Shown here: piece after piece, positions 1 to 12,432 of the stretch
How the letters are laid out: every line of letters starts with the position of its first letter
Numbering within the stretch: the stretch's first letter is position 1
Assembly: GCA_027382625.1 (NCBI GenBank)
Contig: JAJKFJ010021854.1
Coordinates: 1 to 64,000 of the forward strand
DNA length: 64,000 nt
From: Tetmemena sp. SeJ-2015
Lineage: Eukaryota > Ciliophora > Spirotrichea > Sporadotrichida > Oxytrichidae
Direction of reading: 5' to 3'
Translations under genes and position numbers: made by a program
Notes under the pieces: model-generated
Seen by the model: only the letters and a program-made list of their open reading frames with translations
Told to the model about the DNA's origin: nothing
Databases searched by the model: none

Positions 1-1253
1 TTTTTTCTTTCGAAAAAAAAAATTTTTATTTCTATTGGTAAAAATTATATAATATTGAGTTATTTCTAGAAATCGCCTTATTTTTTTTTAAAATAGCTGC
101 GAAAAAAAATTAAAAAATGAACAATATTATAGTATGTTAAAGCCATTAAATAAGTATTGTTTCAGATCAGGGGCAAATAAATATACAATATGTTTTAAAA
201 ATTTTCAAGGTTTGCGGTGGGTTTAAATTAAATTTTGGTAAAAAAAATTCCCCCCAAAATTTAAATTGAAAATTTAATTTAAAAACAATTTTAACCACTT
301 TTTTAAAAAATGCAAAATTTTAAAAATTAAAATTTTTTAAAAAATGGGCTGTTTTCCTTTTAAAATTTTTTTAAAAATTGAAGTTTTAAAAAATTAAAAA
401 TTAGAAAAGAAAATTTTAAAAAACGTTAGAACAAATTTCAATTTTGGGAATTTTCTGTCAAATTTGCATTTTAGGTAATTATTAAAAGGGATCTCAAAAT
501 TTAATTCGCCTCTATCAATATATGGTTTGCCTATAATATTAATTCATAAATGAAAATGCAAAAATGGGCACTCATTATATCTTACCTTCCATTAATTAAC
601 AAAATTTCTTTTTTTAATTTTAGATTGAATTGTGGAACTTGTTCTCTTCTCTCTCCAAGTTATTTTTGTTCATCTAGAATTTTTTCCTTATAATTTAATC
701 TGTTGACTTAAAATTAATTTATTCAAGATTAACTAGACATTTATTAATAATATTTTGCATTTTCTGAAAATTTATAATCGATCATCTTCTTATATATTAA
801 TCCTATAATTAATTTAAATTTATATTCTAATTATTTAAATTTAGTTTACTATTTTTTGTCTTAACTTAGTGACATTTCAGATTATGAAACTGCCATCTTA
901 TATAATAAGAGTCTTTTACTAAGAAATCTATAGCATTTTTAAAATTATTATTTAGCATAAAATGTTTATTCAAGTCAAAATATTAATTTATTTTTTAACA
1001 AACAAACTGAAATAAAGTTAAAAAAGATTTTTAAGTATTAAAAAATTAATGAAAATTTATAGAATTAATAATCAGATTTTAGAAATAATATAGCCAGTCT
1101 AATAATTTCTAATTTAAACTATGATGAATCTAAATTTATGCAATGCAAGCATAAAAAGCACAAGGAAAAAAACATTTTATTCTAATTCTAAAATTCTAGT
1201 TATATATTTTATTAATTTCTAGCTAATTAAATTATTTTTATTTCTAAAGTCAT
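1..1253. other. AT-rich stretch, no gene seen
   Basis: Very AT-rich sequence with long A and T runs and several short self-complementary A/T tracts in the first 450 bases. I see no reading frame with protein-like composition under either the standard or the ciliate code. One CCCCCCAAAA near 250 resembles the spirotrich telomere unit but is not repeated. The stretch is probably germline-limited spacer, or the 5' flank of the gene that becomes readable near 1255. Confidence 0.5.
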
Positions 1254-3625
1254 GAAATTTATGATAGAGTTATGGAATTAGACGAGCTGTTTAGCAACTC
1301 CCTCTCAATAAAAAATATGAATTTAAAGAATATAATAGAATAAAACATTCTAGAAAGGAATTTTGGTTTAGCATCTGAGAATTGCGCTATTTTTGAGTCA
1401 GAGAACAGCTCTGATGATAAGGATTTTTATAAATTTTACAAAGTCCAGGTTGCAAAGATGTTCCTCAACTTATGCTTTAAATACAGAGATCCATAGCTAT
1501 TAACTGCAGGATTATTAAACAGTCACAAATGGCTTAACAAATATAAAATAAACTTAAGAATAGAATAAATTTATTAGTTTGGTAAAGTTATTTTTTTTTA
1601 TAAAAATTTTTAGTAAATTTTTAAAAAATCTATTTTAAAAATAAAAAAGGGGGTTTGAAAAATGGTGCAGTTGAAATCGCAGATTCACCCCCAGATCTCC
1701 CACTTGTTCGTGAGAAAAAAATTTTAATAGATTTTCATCTTTAATAATCTTCACAGTACCTCTCAGCGCGAGTATACTCACGCATTCTTCTTCATCCTCA
1801 TCTCTCTTCTTTAAATTTTTGGTCGCTTTAACTCTTGACTGAGCGCTCCCACAATAAAGTTGCAAGGATAAAAAGTTCTTACAATTTCGTGCTGAATCGA
1901 ATGATGTAATAATTATTCAAATTGGACACACTTCAACTGCCTCTGATTTATTCCATTTTTATTTAATATCTAATTTAATTCTCTTTTTTATTAAATTCTC
2001 AGCTATAGTGAGAATCTTAAGGCCATATTTAATATTTTCTTTTTAAACTTATGGAAAATTAAAACATAAAATCCGAGATATGATACGCGAAGATAAGGTA
2101 GATCAGTCTGTCATTACGCAATGCCCTTGCTCGTTAAGTTTTACCCTCTTGAAGCGAACTAATTAGCAAACAATTTTTATTTAATTAGTGTAATAGCTAA
2201 TTCATGTTTAAATCAACTTTTGACATTCAAAAATTATTCTTTTTTTTAATTAGTCAAATAAATTTTAAATATAAACGATAAAATATGCTATAGTTGATAA
2301 GGAAAATCAATAAACTTGAGAAACTATATTAAAATTTTTGCTGGGTTATTGTTTTCTAAATCTTGATGCGACAAATATCTCTAATATGGTGAAAAAATAA
2401 ACCATCCAACTAATCCATTGATACTTTCCAGTGTTATAAAATCTGAGCTATTTTTTAATTTTAGTGCTTATTTTTGAATTATTTATTTTTAAAAATATAA
2501 GGATTTTAAAGGAGAATCAGATCCAAGTACCCTTTCCTTGTTTTACGAAACTGGAGTGTTGTAGTTATAACTTTTTAGTTTATGGAAGGAGAATTTTAAG
2601 CCAGCACTTTTCCCATAATTAAGATAAGCTGGAATTGACATTTAAACTTATAAAAATGCAATATATGCCCATATAATCAAATTAATATGGAAATTAAGCA
2701 ATCATGTTAATAAATTATTCAAATAATTTTAATCTTTTAATTTTTTTTTTTTAAAATTTTTCAAAAAAAAATATAATAATATTTTTAAAAAAGGGTGAAT
2801 CTTCTTAGGGATTAAGTACGTAATCTTCTTACACAATTATTAAAGAAATCATTTAAATTTATTCCCTTGCAAGTCAGAACTGAGATATCATAAATATTGT
2901 GCTATCATTAAAAATTATTAACTTGATTCCTTTCTATAATGGCACAATAGTATTATAAATAGGATATTGCTGAAATTAATTACGTTATCCAACAACAAAC
3001 TATGTTTTAATTTAATAAATGCTTGCACAAAATTATTGGTTTTAATGCTTCAGAATAAAAGGCTAGGTCTAAGATATGTGCAAAAGTTCGGAAAATCAAG
3101 TTTCCACAACTACATGAAGATGATGCAATTATTTAGATAGTTTAGTATGAGAAAGCAGATTGAGTCTAGCTTACCATCGCCATTCGGCTGCCCATCTTCA
3201 CCAAAGAACATATAACTACTATCTTAGAGCTAGTTCTTTTGTAGAAATGGCAAAAGAAGGATGTTTTAGAAGTGATGAAAGCCATGCAAGATAATGAGCC
3301 ACTGAGAGTGATGAAATAGATAAAGTATAAAGTAAGATTACATCTCTGACTTATCCATTTTTTAGACTGTTTATGTGGCAGAAGAGAAAGTCGATAAAAT
3401 TCAGTTAGAATAATTCATTATGACTTTTAACCAATTAGAAGCTTTGGAGGTGTTGTATAGATTTTGCTTCTCAATAAAACTAGAGAGAGGCACTGATGAG
3501 TTATTAGTAGAAGAATTCAAGGGGGAGATCAAATTTGAAACAAATGAAAATTAAAGATAAGTAGACTTCAGAAATAAGAGTGTTCAATGCATCGAAAAAA
3601 GTTAATAGAATGCTATGATATAATT
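1254..3625 (+). CDS. Unrecognised protein gene interrupted by long IESs
   Basis: Protein-like blocks appear on the plus strand when TAA/TAG are read as Gln. They lie near 1270-1560 (acidic, with FESENSSDDKDFYKFYKVQ, then LLTAGLLNSHKWL), 2065-2150 (MIREDKVDQSVITQCPCSLS), 2330-2400, 2505-2690 (GESDPSTLSLFYETG, then LFPQLRQAGIDIQTYKNA), 3040-3200 (RLGLRYVQKFGKSSFHNYM) and 3240-3590 (VYVAEEKVDKIQLEQF, then LYRFCFSIKLERGTDEL). The blocks are in different frames with AT-rich DNA between them, as expected for MDSs separated by IESs. The repeat at about 1600-2007 sits between the first two blocks. I could not place the start codon, the stop or most junctions, and I do not recognise the family. The coordinates are outer limits. 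Confidence 0.4.
1600..2007 (+). mobile_element. MITE-like element, copy A
   Basis: About 400 bp clearly related to 4072-4486 and 44941-45337 in the same orientation. Shared landmarks, in order: CAGTTGAAATC, GATTCACCCC, TTAATNATCTC with CAGTACCTCTCAGC, GCGCTCCCACA, TTGCAAGGATAAAA, ACACTTCAACTGCC, and a 3' end TTATTAAATTCTCAGCTATA. The 5' terminal repeat is too diverged here to fix the exact start. It has no conserved ORF. It lies between two coding blocks of the first plus-strand gene, so it is probably part of an IES. Confidence 0.75.
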
Positions 3626-3639
3626 TAAAATAGAGTAAA

Positions 3640-4071
3640 ATATTTTATTTAATTTTATTTCAAAACTTTAATAATCACGATTATATTTTATTTAAATTTT
3701 TCAATAAATTAAAATCAAAATTATTAAATCAGTTTTATTTATACGCTAATACTTTTTTAAAATGAAATATTTATCAAATCTGCTGTATTACATTAAATTT
3801 AATAAATATATATCTAATAAAATTTCTTCTCTGTTATTAAAAAAAAATATCTGACTTATTTTTTAATTCAATCTTTATATTTTGTTTATTTTTTAAAGAT
3901 GTCAGAAATATTAATGACAAATGAAAAATATTAATAAATACTTATTAATCTTTTTTATGAAATCATACAAATCAAATCTGAGAGAGCCATTGAATTCTTT
4001 ATATTTTGCCATTTAACAATTTTAAATTAATTGAATAAGTTCCATTTTTTTACTCTCGATTTAAATTCTTT
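3640..4071. other. AT-rich spacer
   Basis: A/T-dominated sequence between the last coding block of the first gene and MITE copy B. Short TAA-rich readable frames continue from the upstream block, but the composition is that of spacer. I see nothing else in it. Confidence 0.4.
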
Positions 4072-4486
4072 TATAGTTGAAATTTTAATAAAAATTTGTG
4101 ATTGTTTAAAATAATAAATAGGGAGTTGCAACTTTTTATCAGTTGAAATCACAGATTCACCCCTGATCAGCAGTTTTTTTTATAGACAAATAAAAATTTA
4201 ATATGAGTTTCTTCTTTAATCATTGCCTCAGTACCTCTCAGCATCGAGATTTGATGATCACTCTTCATCTTTTTCCATATCATTTTTCATTAAAACTTAT
4301 GCCGCTTATACTCTTTACTTAGTGCTCTCACACAAATGTTGCAAGGATGAAAATTTCTTAGAATTTGATACTGAATCTAATGGTCTAATCATTATTCAAA
4401 TTGGAAACACTTCAACTGTCACTGATTTGTTCCATTTTAATTTAATATCTAATTTAATTCTATTTTTTATTAAATTTTCAGCTATA
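4072..4486 (+). mobile_element. MITE-like element, copy B with terminal inverted repeats
   Basis: A 415 bp element. Its left end reads TATAGTTGAAATTTTAATAA. The reverse complement of its right end reads TATAGCTGAAAATTTAATAA, giving terminal inverted repeats of about 24 bp. Both ends fit the TAYAGYNR consensus known from Paramecium IES ends and Tc1/mariner termini, with TA at each boundary as in a TA target duplication. The internal sequence matches copies A and C. The 89-codon open frame inside it is not conserved between copies and is probably chance. Confidence 0.8.
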
Positions 4487-4774
4487 ATATAAAAGATAAA
4501 ATAGAAGGATTTAGTTAAATGACAATTTATAAATTTAAAAGATTAAACAACCATCAACTCTTTAATTTCATATTAAATCTTCTTAAATTATATTAACATC
4601 ATAAAAATTTACAATTTTATATTAAAAAATCATTCTTTAATAGAATATAAGTAAAATTTGATTACATGATTGAGGTAATTATAAAATACACGGAAATTTA
4701 GCAGAATAAGACTACCATTTGCAAATAAAAGTAAGATCGCCATTGAAAATGCAAGTTTGACTTGCAAAAAGAGT

Positions 4775-5045
4775 ATACTGGCGATGAGGAACAGCTGCAA
4801 CTTTCTCATCTGCAAAGCAACTTTCAAGTGCGAGAGTATAGTGCGCGCTGGCACTCTCAACATTTTTGCGATGGAGTTGATGTTGAGAACTGGCTATTAC
4901 TACTGATAAGGGTGACTACATCCATACCTTAGAGTCAAAAAGAAACTGAGATAGGATCATTGGGATTATTTTTGAGTAATTTCGCGTTTGACTCGCATGA
5001 TTATAAGTATTAATAAAGAAATTAATTATACACAACTTATTTTCA
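4775..5045 (+). repeat. Left member of a diverged inverted repeat pair
   Basis: About 270 bp matching the reverse complement of 11605-11815. Shared blocks: CGATGAGGAACAGCTGCAAC, CTTTCTCATCT, CACTCTCAACAT, GAAACTGAGATAGG, TTTTGAGTAATTTCGCGTTT and TTAATTATACACA. The right copy lacks some internal sequence. The pair may be a second dispersed repeat family, or the remains of a larger element's termini. Confidence 0.7.
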
Positions 5046-5343
5046 CTTTCTTATCATATTATAGGTTTTTTTAGGGAAATCCGTAATACTTGTAATTATC
5101 AAAAGCCATATATATAATACGAATTGATTAGAAATTGTTTAATATTAGAATTAAATATTGGCTATTATAATATAGAAAGCACATGAATTTAATTTTTTAT
5201 TAACTTGAAGTATGATTTATTATTTTACTTAAACGTTCCTTTTCGTTTGTTCAGTCGTGCCTTATAGTATATCTTGGTTTCCTCTGTGATCATTTATTTC
5301 TTAATATGCTTTAAGGAAATTTTATTTTCATTCCCCTATTTCT

Positions 5344-7850
5344 TCACAATAGCTTTAATTTCTCATGTTAAATTTCACAAAAATTCTTCGTCAGAGCAAA
5401 AGATTTTTCAAGAACATCATATAATATATAAGAGCTTAGTAGATCATTGCTCTTATTTAGATAGTCATCAACTTCTAAATCACTTTCACTTTTCTCATCC
5501 CATCATCTAGTTTCTAGTAAGTCTAATAATATTGTGATTATTATTCTGCATTGGTTAGTGAAGTACCGTTCGCCTCTGTATTCTCAAGTTAGACTTGCTA
5601 TATCTAATTTTGATGATTATCCACTGTTGATGCTGTTGTTCCATTCTCATTAGTTAAGACCATTGAAGCGAATACTGTTAGTTAATTTTGAACTATCACC
5701 TTATCCACAAATAATTTTTTTGGTTCCAAAAGCTTTAAAATTTCTTCAGCTTCTAAAAAAAGGATATCAAAATAAGAATTAAAAAAGAAGCATTTGTATT
5801 AGTTGCGAAATATTAGCACTTTTTCTTACTTACCATGTGTATCACAGTTTAAGAGAGGTGATTGAGAATTTAGTTGTTTCAGGGAGGGATCTTCCTACAA
5901 TTCTTGTGGTTCCTGCTATTTCTTTTCTTCTTCCTCATCTTAGTATAAAGACTTTATAAAATAACAAAACCTAATCTTTTTAAAACTGCTACAAAAATTC
6001 TGGAACTTCTATTGGGATTGAGTCTTTGTTCTTTTCTAGATATAACTATAATTAACATTGCTGATTCACTAAGAACAAAGAGCTATTTTATAGAGAAACT
6101 ATTTTTTATTTTATTATTTAAGAGCCTTATGAGGGAATTTGAATCTATCTTGGCACGCTAACAAGTATTCCAAATTTCACTGCAGTAATTTTTTCAACAC
6201 CATTAATTTTTTTAGCAAGAACTATTTTTTCATTCAGAGCGAAAAATGATCCATCTTACAGGATAATCTACAAAATAGTTTAAAGTTTAAGACATAAACT
6301 AAATTAAATAAATTTATGGTAAGGAGGATGCAAGATTATTTTTAATAGAACCCACTTAAATTAATTTATTACTTACTTTAAATGCTTTTGATACTGAAGG
6401 TTCTTTCAAATTTAAATGGATTTCCTTTTTTGCACTATTAGATCTTCCTACTTGCAAATACTCTTCGATGGAATTAAAAATATTCTACTTTTCAGAAAAA
6501 ATAGTGAAATAAAAGGAAGATAGGATTAGGTAATCATAAAATTATTTGCGAATTTTCTTGTTAGATACAAAGTCCATTGACAATTTTTTGTGTTTTCCTA
6601 AATGTCTAACCTTGTTTGTAAGATAATCTTTTAGCTCTTTATCTAATTTTCCTATTTTGTTTGAGACTTTGAATAGTTGCATTACAGACTGCTTTTGTTG
6701 TGCTATTCTTTCTTAGCTAATAGCTTAGGAATCCATATTTTCATTTGCTTTTAATGTAGTCACTAATCTTAATAGTCATATAAATATTTTCTCGAACTGC
6801 TGTTGGTGCGACACTTCACCTCAATAAGAACCCATTTGCCTTAAAAATTCATCTTAAATTAATGATTTATTATTACCTGCTTACTAAAATCAAATCATTT
6901 ATCTAGAAATTAAAAGACCATTTAATCCTCACTATCCTTTCTATAATAAAAATGCCCTATTTTGAATTGTCGCTCTCTTGAGTAATAAATATGTGGACGA
7001 CTCTGTTTGTAAGTGAGGGAGCTAAAAATGCCTCTAGCACAATATAGCTGGCATTTTAAGAACAAGGCACATACTTTTCAAAGGGAAACAGATTAAACAC
7101 CTTCCACTCTTCTGTTTGGGATGTTTGCTGATTTGTCTTGTATTTAACCTTGAGAGGGAGCAGATTATTGCAGTTTTTCTCAGGGCATATTGGATTTTCT
7201 AGTTAAAAGGAAAAATGCGTGGAACTTCCTATTCTTTATTCACTCCAGAAATTGCAAGTTTTAACTAAAATCTATTTAAAAGCCTTTTAATTTAACTATT
7301 AAGAATTTTAAAATTATAGTTTCTAGATTATTTAATCATACCAATTAATTATTAAATTCTCAAAATTTAATATCGTAAGTTCCTTATTGAAAGCCATTTA
7401 TTTTTAGCTATGCAATTTTGATTATCTCCCTTTTCTTAATTTATGAATGATATAGGAAGAAGGCAAATATTAATTGTAAATTTTTTAATTAAAGATATTA
7501 GTTATTTATTAAAAGAAGTTTTCCTGATTTGCTTCCTGATGCAAGATATATGAATAAATCCTTCACAATCACAGACTTTGATGAGAGGGTTTTCAGGTTT
7601 TTATTGTATTATATTGCAAGCCCTGCAATAGTCATTTATTAAGTTTAAATATAATAAACATAAAAGTAATTTTAAATTTTGAATTGCCATCGCTTTATTA
7701 AACTTCTTGGCAGAGTGCCTCTTAGAGAATTTTATCAGCCTCTATATCTTCCTAAAAGCCGTCGCTATTTATCTCAATGAATTCAAATTTCTAGTTTCTA
7801 TATGGAGTTGATTCTCCAATTCTCAAATCCTTCACTAGTATTCCTCAATT
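5344..7850 (-). CDS. RING-variant-like zinc finger and FHA-like protein
   Basis: Minus-strand blocks are readable with TAA/TAG = Gln. In protein order: an acidic N-part (EFIEINSDGFQEDIEADKIL); a Cys/His cluster CRACN ... NPLIKVCDCEGFIHISCIRK that fits the start of a RING-variant/PHD-like finger, followed by CPEKNCNN; FNLFPFEKYVPC and ASYIVLEAFLAP; then VGRSNSAKKEIHLNLKEPSV and DGSFFALNEKIVLAKKINGV, which look like the GR and strand regions of an FHA domain; then Gln-rich and acidic C-terminal blocks (DEEEEKKQQEPQELQEDPSL, LKLLEPKKLFVDKVIVQNQ). A RING-like finger followed by an FHA fold is a layout I associate with ciliate proteins, and I infer a signalling or ubiquitin role. Junctions are unresolved. 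The stop used is the TGA at 5344-5346; the start is not located. Confidence 0.45.
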
Positions 7851-8519
7851 AAAATTAATTATTTATAAATAGTGTAAGGCTTTTTTGTTTTTAAAACATT
7901 AAAAATACCACTCTTTCTCCAAATATCTCTGATAATGCTTAAATTATTACGGGTTTTATTGTTTAAAAAGTTAAAATTCTAGATTTTGGAGTGAAAAAGT
8001 CTTACAAAAAGACCTAAATATTTAAAGTAAATTAAATAAATAAGTAAAAGACTAACTATAATACAGACAAATTATGCTTAACCTTATCTTTCGAAGATTG
8101 TTCTATTTTTATAATTTAATCTTGTGAGAAAAAAAAACTTTATATTAATTACTCTGAAAGCAAGAAATTTAATAACAATATTAGGCAATTTCCTTATCTA
8201 ATTACATCTCCTTTTTTAAGTTTATATGCAGTGGGAGTTTTTTTGTCGAGGGAGTAAGCGTGCATAGGCATAAACAATTTGTAGTTAACGAGATATAGCC
8301 ACTTGCTCAAGGGTGACTCTATCTTGAAGAAGGGACCGATCTAGAACATCGGCTATTTTTAAAAGTTTAATTTTCTTTTGTTATAAAATTAATTATCATA
8401 TTCTAATATTCTCATTAGCTGACATTCATTTCTATTTGTGTTCAAATTTTATTATTTTGTCAATATATGATCTACTCCACCCAAATTTAGTCTTAAAAAA
8501 ATGATTGAAAACCTGGTTT

Positions 8520-10698
8520 AAGGAATGAAAAATTGTATGCTCAAAAGGAAACTCACCTCCAATAGATTTTAGATTGAAAAGCTTAGCAAATTTATAGTCT
8601 TTGGTCCAAGAGTTGTTTTCTTATAAACCATTTTTCAAAATGATTCTAAATAAAATGTTAGATAGTCATCACTTGGATTTTATAAAAGAATAGGGATGGA
8701 ATCATTATTGTAAATTTAATTTTAGATTTAGAAACCTGCCATTTTTTTATTTATTACCTCTCCATAAATTCAGATCTTCCCTCTTGTTTTTCAGATCTCT
8801 CGTAACAAACATCCCCTTTTTGTGCAAACTATTCGCTAAGGAAATTGACTCTAATAAAAATTACTTTTGGTATAAAATTGAAATATAAGGTACTACTTAC
8901 TCTTCAAGGTTAAATCTGATGAGGTGCTTTTATACTTCGAATTTTTGAAATTATTCATTGATATTAAGAAATCTTAAATGTTTTTTGAAAATAAGATTAA
9001 TCAAATAGCCTTTTGTTTAAAGGAATGTTTATTTAAACTAGTTTTGATCATATTAATTTTTCGCATTAATCTACAATATAAAAACAAGCATATAATTAAA
9101 GTTTAAGTATAATTAGAAGAGCAAACTTATAACTTATGATTTTTTTTAAATAACATTTAATAATATATTTCTAAGGTCTAAAAGCAAAATCTTATTTTTT
9201 TCCTCTATTCGTAAGTAAATAGTACAATTAATATCTAAGATAATTTTAAATACAATTTTTGAATTCAATCTCTCTATAAATTTAGTTTCTTCTTCGTCAT
9301 TTTTTATCTTCAATTGGCAAATTATACTAAAGCAAAATTGATAGTACTCTAATTTTTGAAATAAATGAAATATTTTATGCCCCATTTTATCGGGATATTA
9401 TAAAGATGGATCTTTACTTACGCTTCTGGAAGGCTTTGGTCGATTATTGCATTTTCTTAACAATTCACTAATAAATGAAGAGGAATTACATAATATGCAG
9501 AGAATCAAAAACATACCTTCTTCTATTAAATTGCAGCTGTTGTAGAACAACTACAATTCTATCTTTGGATAAGATTAAACAACTTTATTCTTTTAGAGAT
9601 TGGAATCTTTGGCTTTTTCATAAACTTCATCGTCGATATAGTCATCATCAATATTTGAGAATTCTCATTAAACTATAAATAAAATCCAAAAGATTAGCAC
9701 ATCAATCAGCAATTTTAATGTAGGGCTTTAAATATACTAAGCACATATTTAAAATTATCACATGCCAATTTGCAAAAGCAATCTAAAGTTTTTTAAGCAA
9801 TGAAGATGATAAACTCAAATTATCTGTCACTTATATAGAAGAGAATTTAATGGAAGATAGAATTATGCTTTGAAATAAATAATTTTAAAAAAATAAGCAT
9901 TTATAGTAGCTCAGACATGAAAAATTAATTAGCCATTTTATTCAGAGTCTTCCTTTTAAGTTTTTACAGAGGAGCACTCATATCAGATTTAAATGTACAC
10001 AAGTTTAGAATATTTTGATGATAACAGTGATTAATATTGCGCTGCTCATATCACAATAATCAAGAGGCCCCGAAAAGTTTATTAAAGACAACTCTTATTT
10101 TTTATATTGAGTAGCTATCCAACTGGCTTCATATCTGAGGTTTTAAGATATTTTAACTGTTCAAAGTTGGCTCTTACTAATCCTCGATTTAATAAATTTC
10201 TCAGGTATAATTTAACTTGAAGACAAGATCTATTCCATTTTTTGATACGAATAAAAATAATTTATTATTGAAGAATCTCGACACTTGATCACAAAAGTGA
10301 TCAATATTTTTTGTGTTTATAATGGGCAAAAATAATATGTTTTCACTAGTCAAATTAACACACCTTAAACTCTTTTGTACAGGAGCTTCATAATGAATAT
10401 ATCTGACAACTGACCTTCTCTTTGAACTCTTACTAATTTTTAATTAATCAGTTATCATCACAGAGATAAAGTATTTATCATCCCTCTCCTGTGTACAATA
10501 AAATTATTACCTGTCCAATTATAATTATCATTTTTTAATTACAAAGTCCATTTGAATTATAAATAATTAATAATGGATGGAAAAAAAGCAGCTCTCGTAA
10601 AATTGCTAAATAATACCTTTCTTTTTTAGCTAATTATTCTCAGAATAGCAGTCCCGTTCAAGTGCTCTCTTTTAATAGTTTGACAGACTCTCATACAT
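8520..10698 (-). CDS. Unrecognised protein gene
   Basis: The plausible start is the ATG at 10696-10698 (MYESLSNYQKRALERD, then CYSENNQLKKK). Further minus-strand blocks follow: VRVQREGQLSDIFIMKLLYK near 10400, IDHFCDQVSRFFNNK near 10280, KKQELSLINFSGPLDYCDMS near 10070, a very acidic NIDDDYIDDEVYEKAKDSNL near 9640, RPKPSRSVSK near 9430, KNDEEETKFIERLNSK near 9280, and a weaker block near 8650. They lie in different frames, separated by AT-rich DNA, which suggests IES interruption. I do not recognise the family and the 3' end is uncertain. This could be more than one gene. Confidence 0.35.
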
Positions 10699-10699
10699 T

Positions 10700-12432
10700 A
10701 GATTAATTTATTTTATTAATTATTACTAATTTTCATTTAACTCATAAATATAGTTAGATAATTGTGAATTTACGAATGCATTATATATTTTTGCCATTTT
10801 CTTTTAAACTTGGCACAAAGGAATCATGATGAAGAAGAAAAAATATTTTTTAGGTAATCTGAATAAACTCATAAGATATACATATAAGGAAGGTCTCAGA
10901 GCTTTATCAAATTATTTTACTTTTAAATGATTTTCATTCAAAAATGAAAAATTGTGTGCGAGAAAAGTATACTCTCATTGTTATGAATTAAATAAAAAAT
11001 TCTCCTTTTTAAACACCAATGATATAATAAGTTTCAATAATTATAGTTTATCAGTTGTTAAAGTGCAAAAATTAATCAATATATAATAAAATAGAAAGAG
11101 TATGAATCTTTTTATTATTCACAATTTACCTTCTTGTTGCTTCAAATATTTTAATGCAAAAGATTTCATTGTTAAACTTTGGGCCTATAAAAAATTGCTG
11201 ATTCTGTACAGGCAAAATTTGCTTCCTACTAAAAAGGTAAATTCTAACAAATTTTGTAATTTTTTTACATCAACAAATTGAAAAACTTCGGAAAAAAAAT
11301 TCTTCAAAATTTTTAAGTATTTGTAATTTGCTCTATATAATTATTTTTAAGGCAATTTAATATAAAATTGTATAGCATGATTTATAAATAATTTGCAAGT
11401 GAATTTTATATTTCATAATTACACAAAGTGAGTATAGGACTTTAGAAGTTAAAATAAATATCAAACATAAAATTTAAAGGAATTTCATAATCAAGAACTG
11501 AGTATTCTAAATATCCATAACTCATAAAAGGCATCCACAAGAGAAATTGGGTCGCATACTCTACTGATAAAAAATGTAATTTTATTGGAAAATATAATTT
11601 AAAAAGAAATTGAGAATAAACTGTGTATAATTAATTTATTTATATTTATAATCTTGCAAACGCGAAATTACTCAAAATTAATAACACAACCTATCTCAGT
11701 TTCATTTTAACTCTCAGCTATGAATTTAATATGTTGAGAGTGACCCACTATATTTTCGCTTTTGAAAATTGGAGATGAGAAAGTTAGGAGTTGCAGCTGT
11801 TCCTCATCGTACTTCTAAGTTTCAGCGCATCAATTATTTGATTGAACCTCAAATTCTTCTCCACTAAGAGCACTTCAGTTGGGAGTAGCATGCTAAGAGC
11901 TTCCATTGATATTTGAGTGGCTTTTAAGATAAATAAATCTTGTAATCAAAATTTCTTTGCAAGAATTTAGGACAAAATTAACAAATTTAAGAATATTAAT
12001 ATGTGCATAGATACATTCTTCTGTGATTACCTTTTGTTTCAATTTTTTCTATAAATTTCTTTTTAATTAACTTATCTAGCAAAATTATTTTATCTAATCT
12101 CTCTGATTATTTTTAATTTTAATATTTCCCCTTAAGATCTTTGTTTTTGAAATGCTCTTGCTTTGAATTAATCTTTTTTTAATAAATATTTTGAAAACTA
12201 TTAAGCTCTATCACCTATACTCTAGAATTTAAAGTAGAGGAGAGAGAGAGAATTACACTTTATATATAAATTGAATAATTTCCTCTGCAGATTAATAATA
12301 ATTTATTAAGTTCTAAAGAATAATTTTGCAGCAATTAAAGATGGTTTACTAATTTGCCAATATTAAATTCAAATATAAAGGTGGAGCATAGTTCAAGTGA
12401 AATCAATAAATAAACATACAATTAAAAATAAC
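10700..12432. other. AT-rich spacer with one repeat copy
   Basis: No convincing coding block was seen apart from the repeat at 11605-11815. Open frames here are short and A/T-driven. A purine run GGAGAGAGAGAGAA lies near 12240. Confidence 0.5.
11605..11815 (-). repeat. Right member of the diverged inverted repeat pair
   Basis: The reverse complement shares ordered blocks with 4775-5045: GATGAGGAACAGCTGCAACT, TTTCTCATCT, CACTCTCAACAT, GAAACTGAGATAGG, TTTTGAGTAATTTCGCGTTT, AATTATACACA. It lies in AT-rich sequence with no protein-like frame. Confidence 0.7.

Noticed and set aside
240..260. CCCCCCAAAA as a telomere or telomere-bearing element end
   Set aside because: A single unit, not a C4A4 array, in a sequence full of homopolymer runs.
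5960..6010. Whole 5-12 kb region as a single Tec/TBE-like transposon bounded by the inverted repeats
   Set aside because: The genes inside look like ordinary host genes (RING-variant/FHA-like), I found no DDE transposase motif, and the inverted repeats are not at matching ends.
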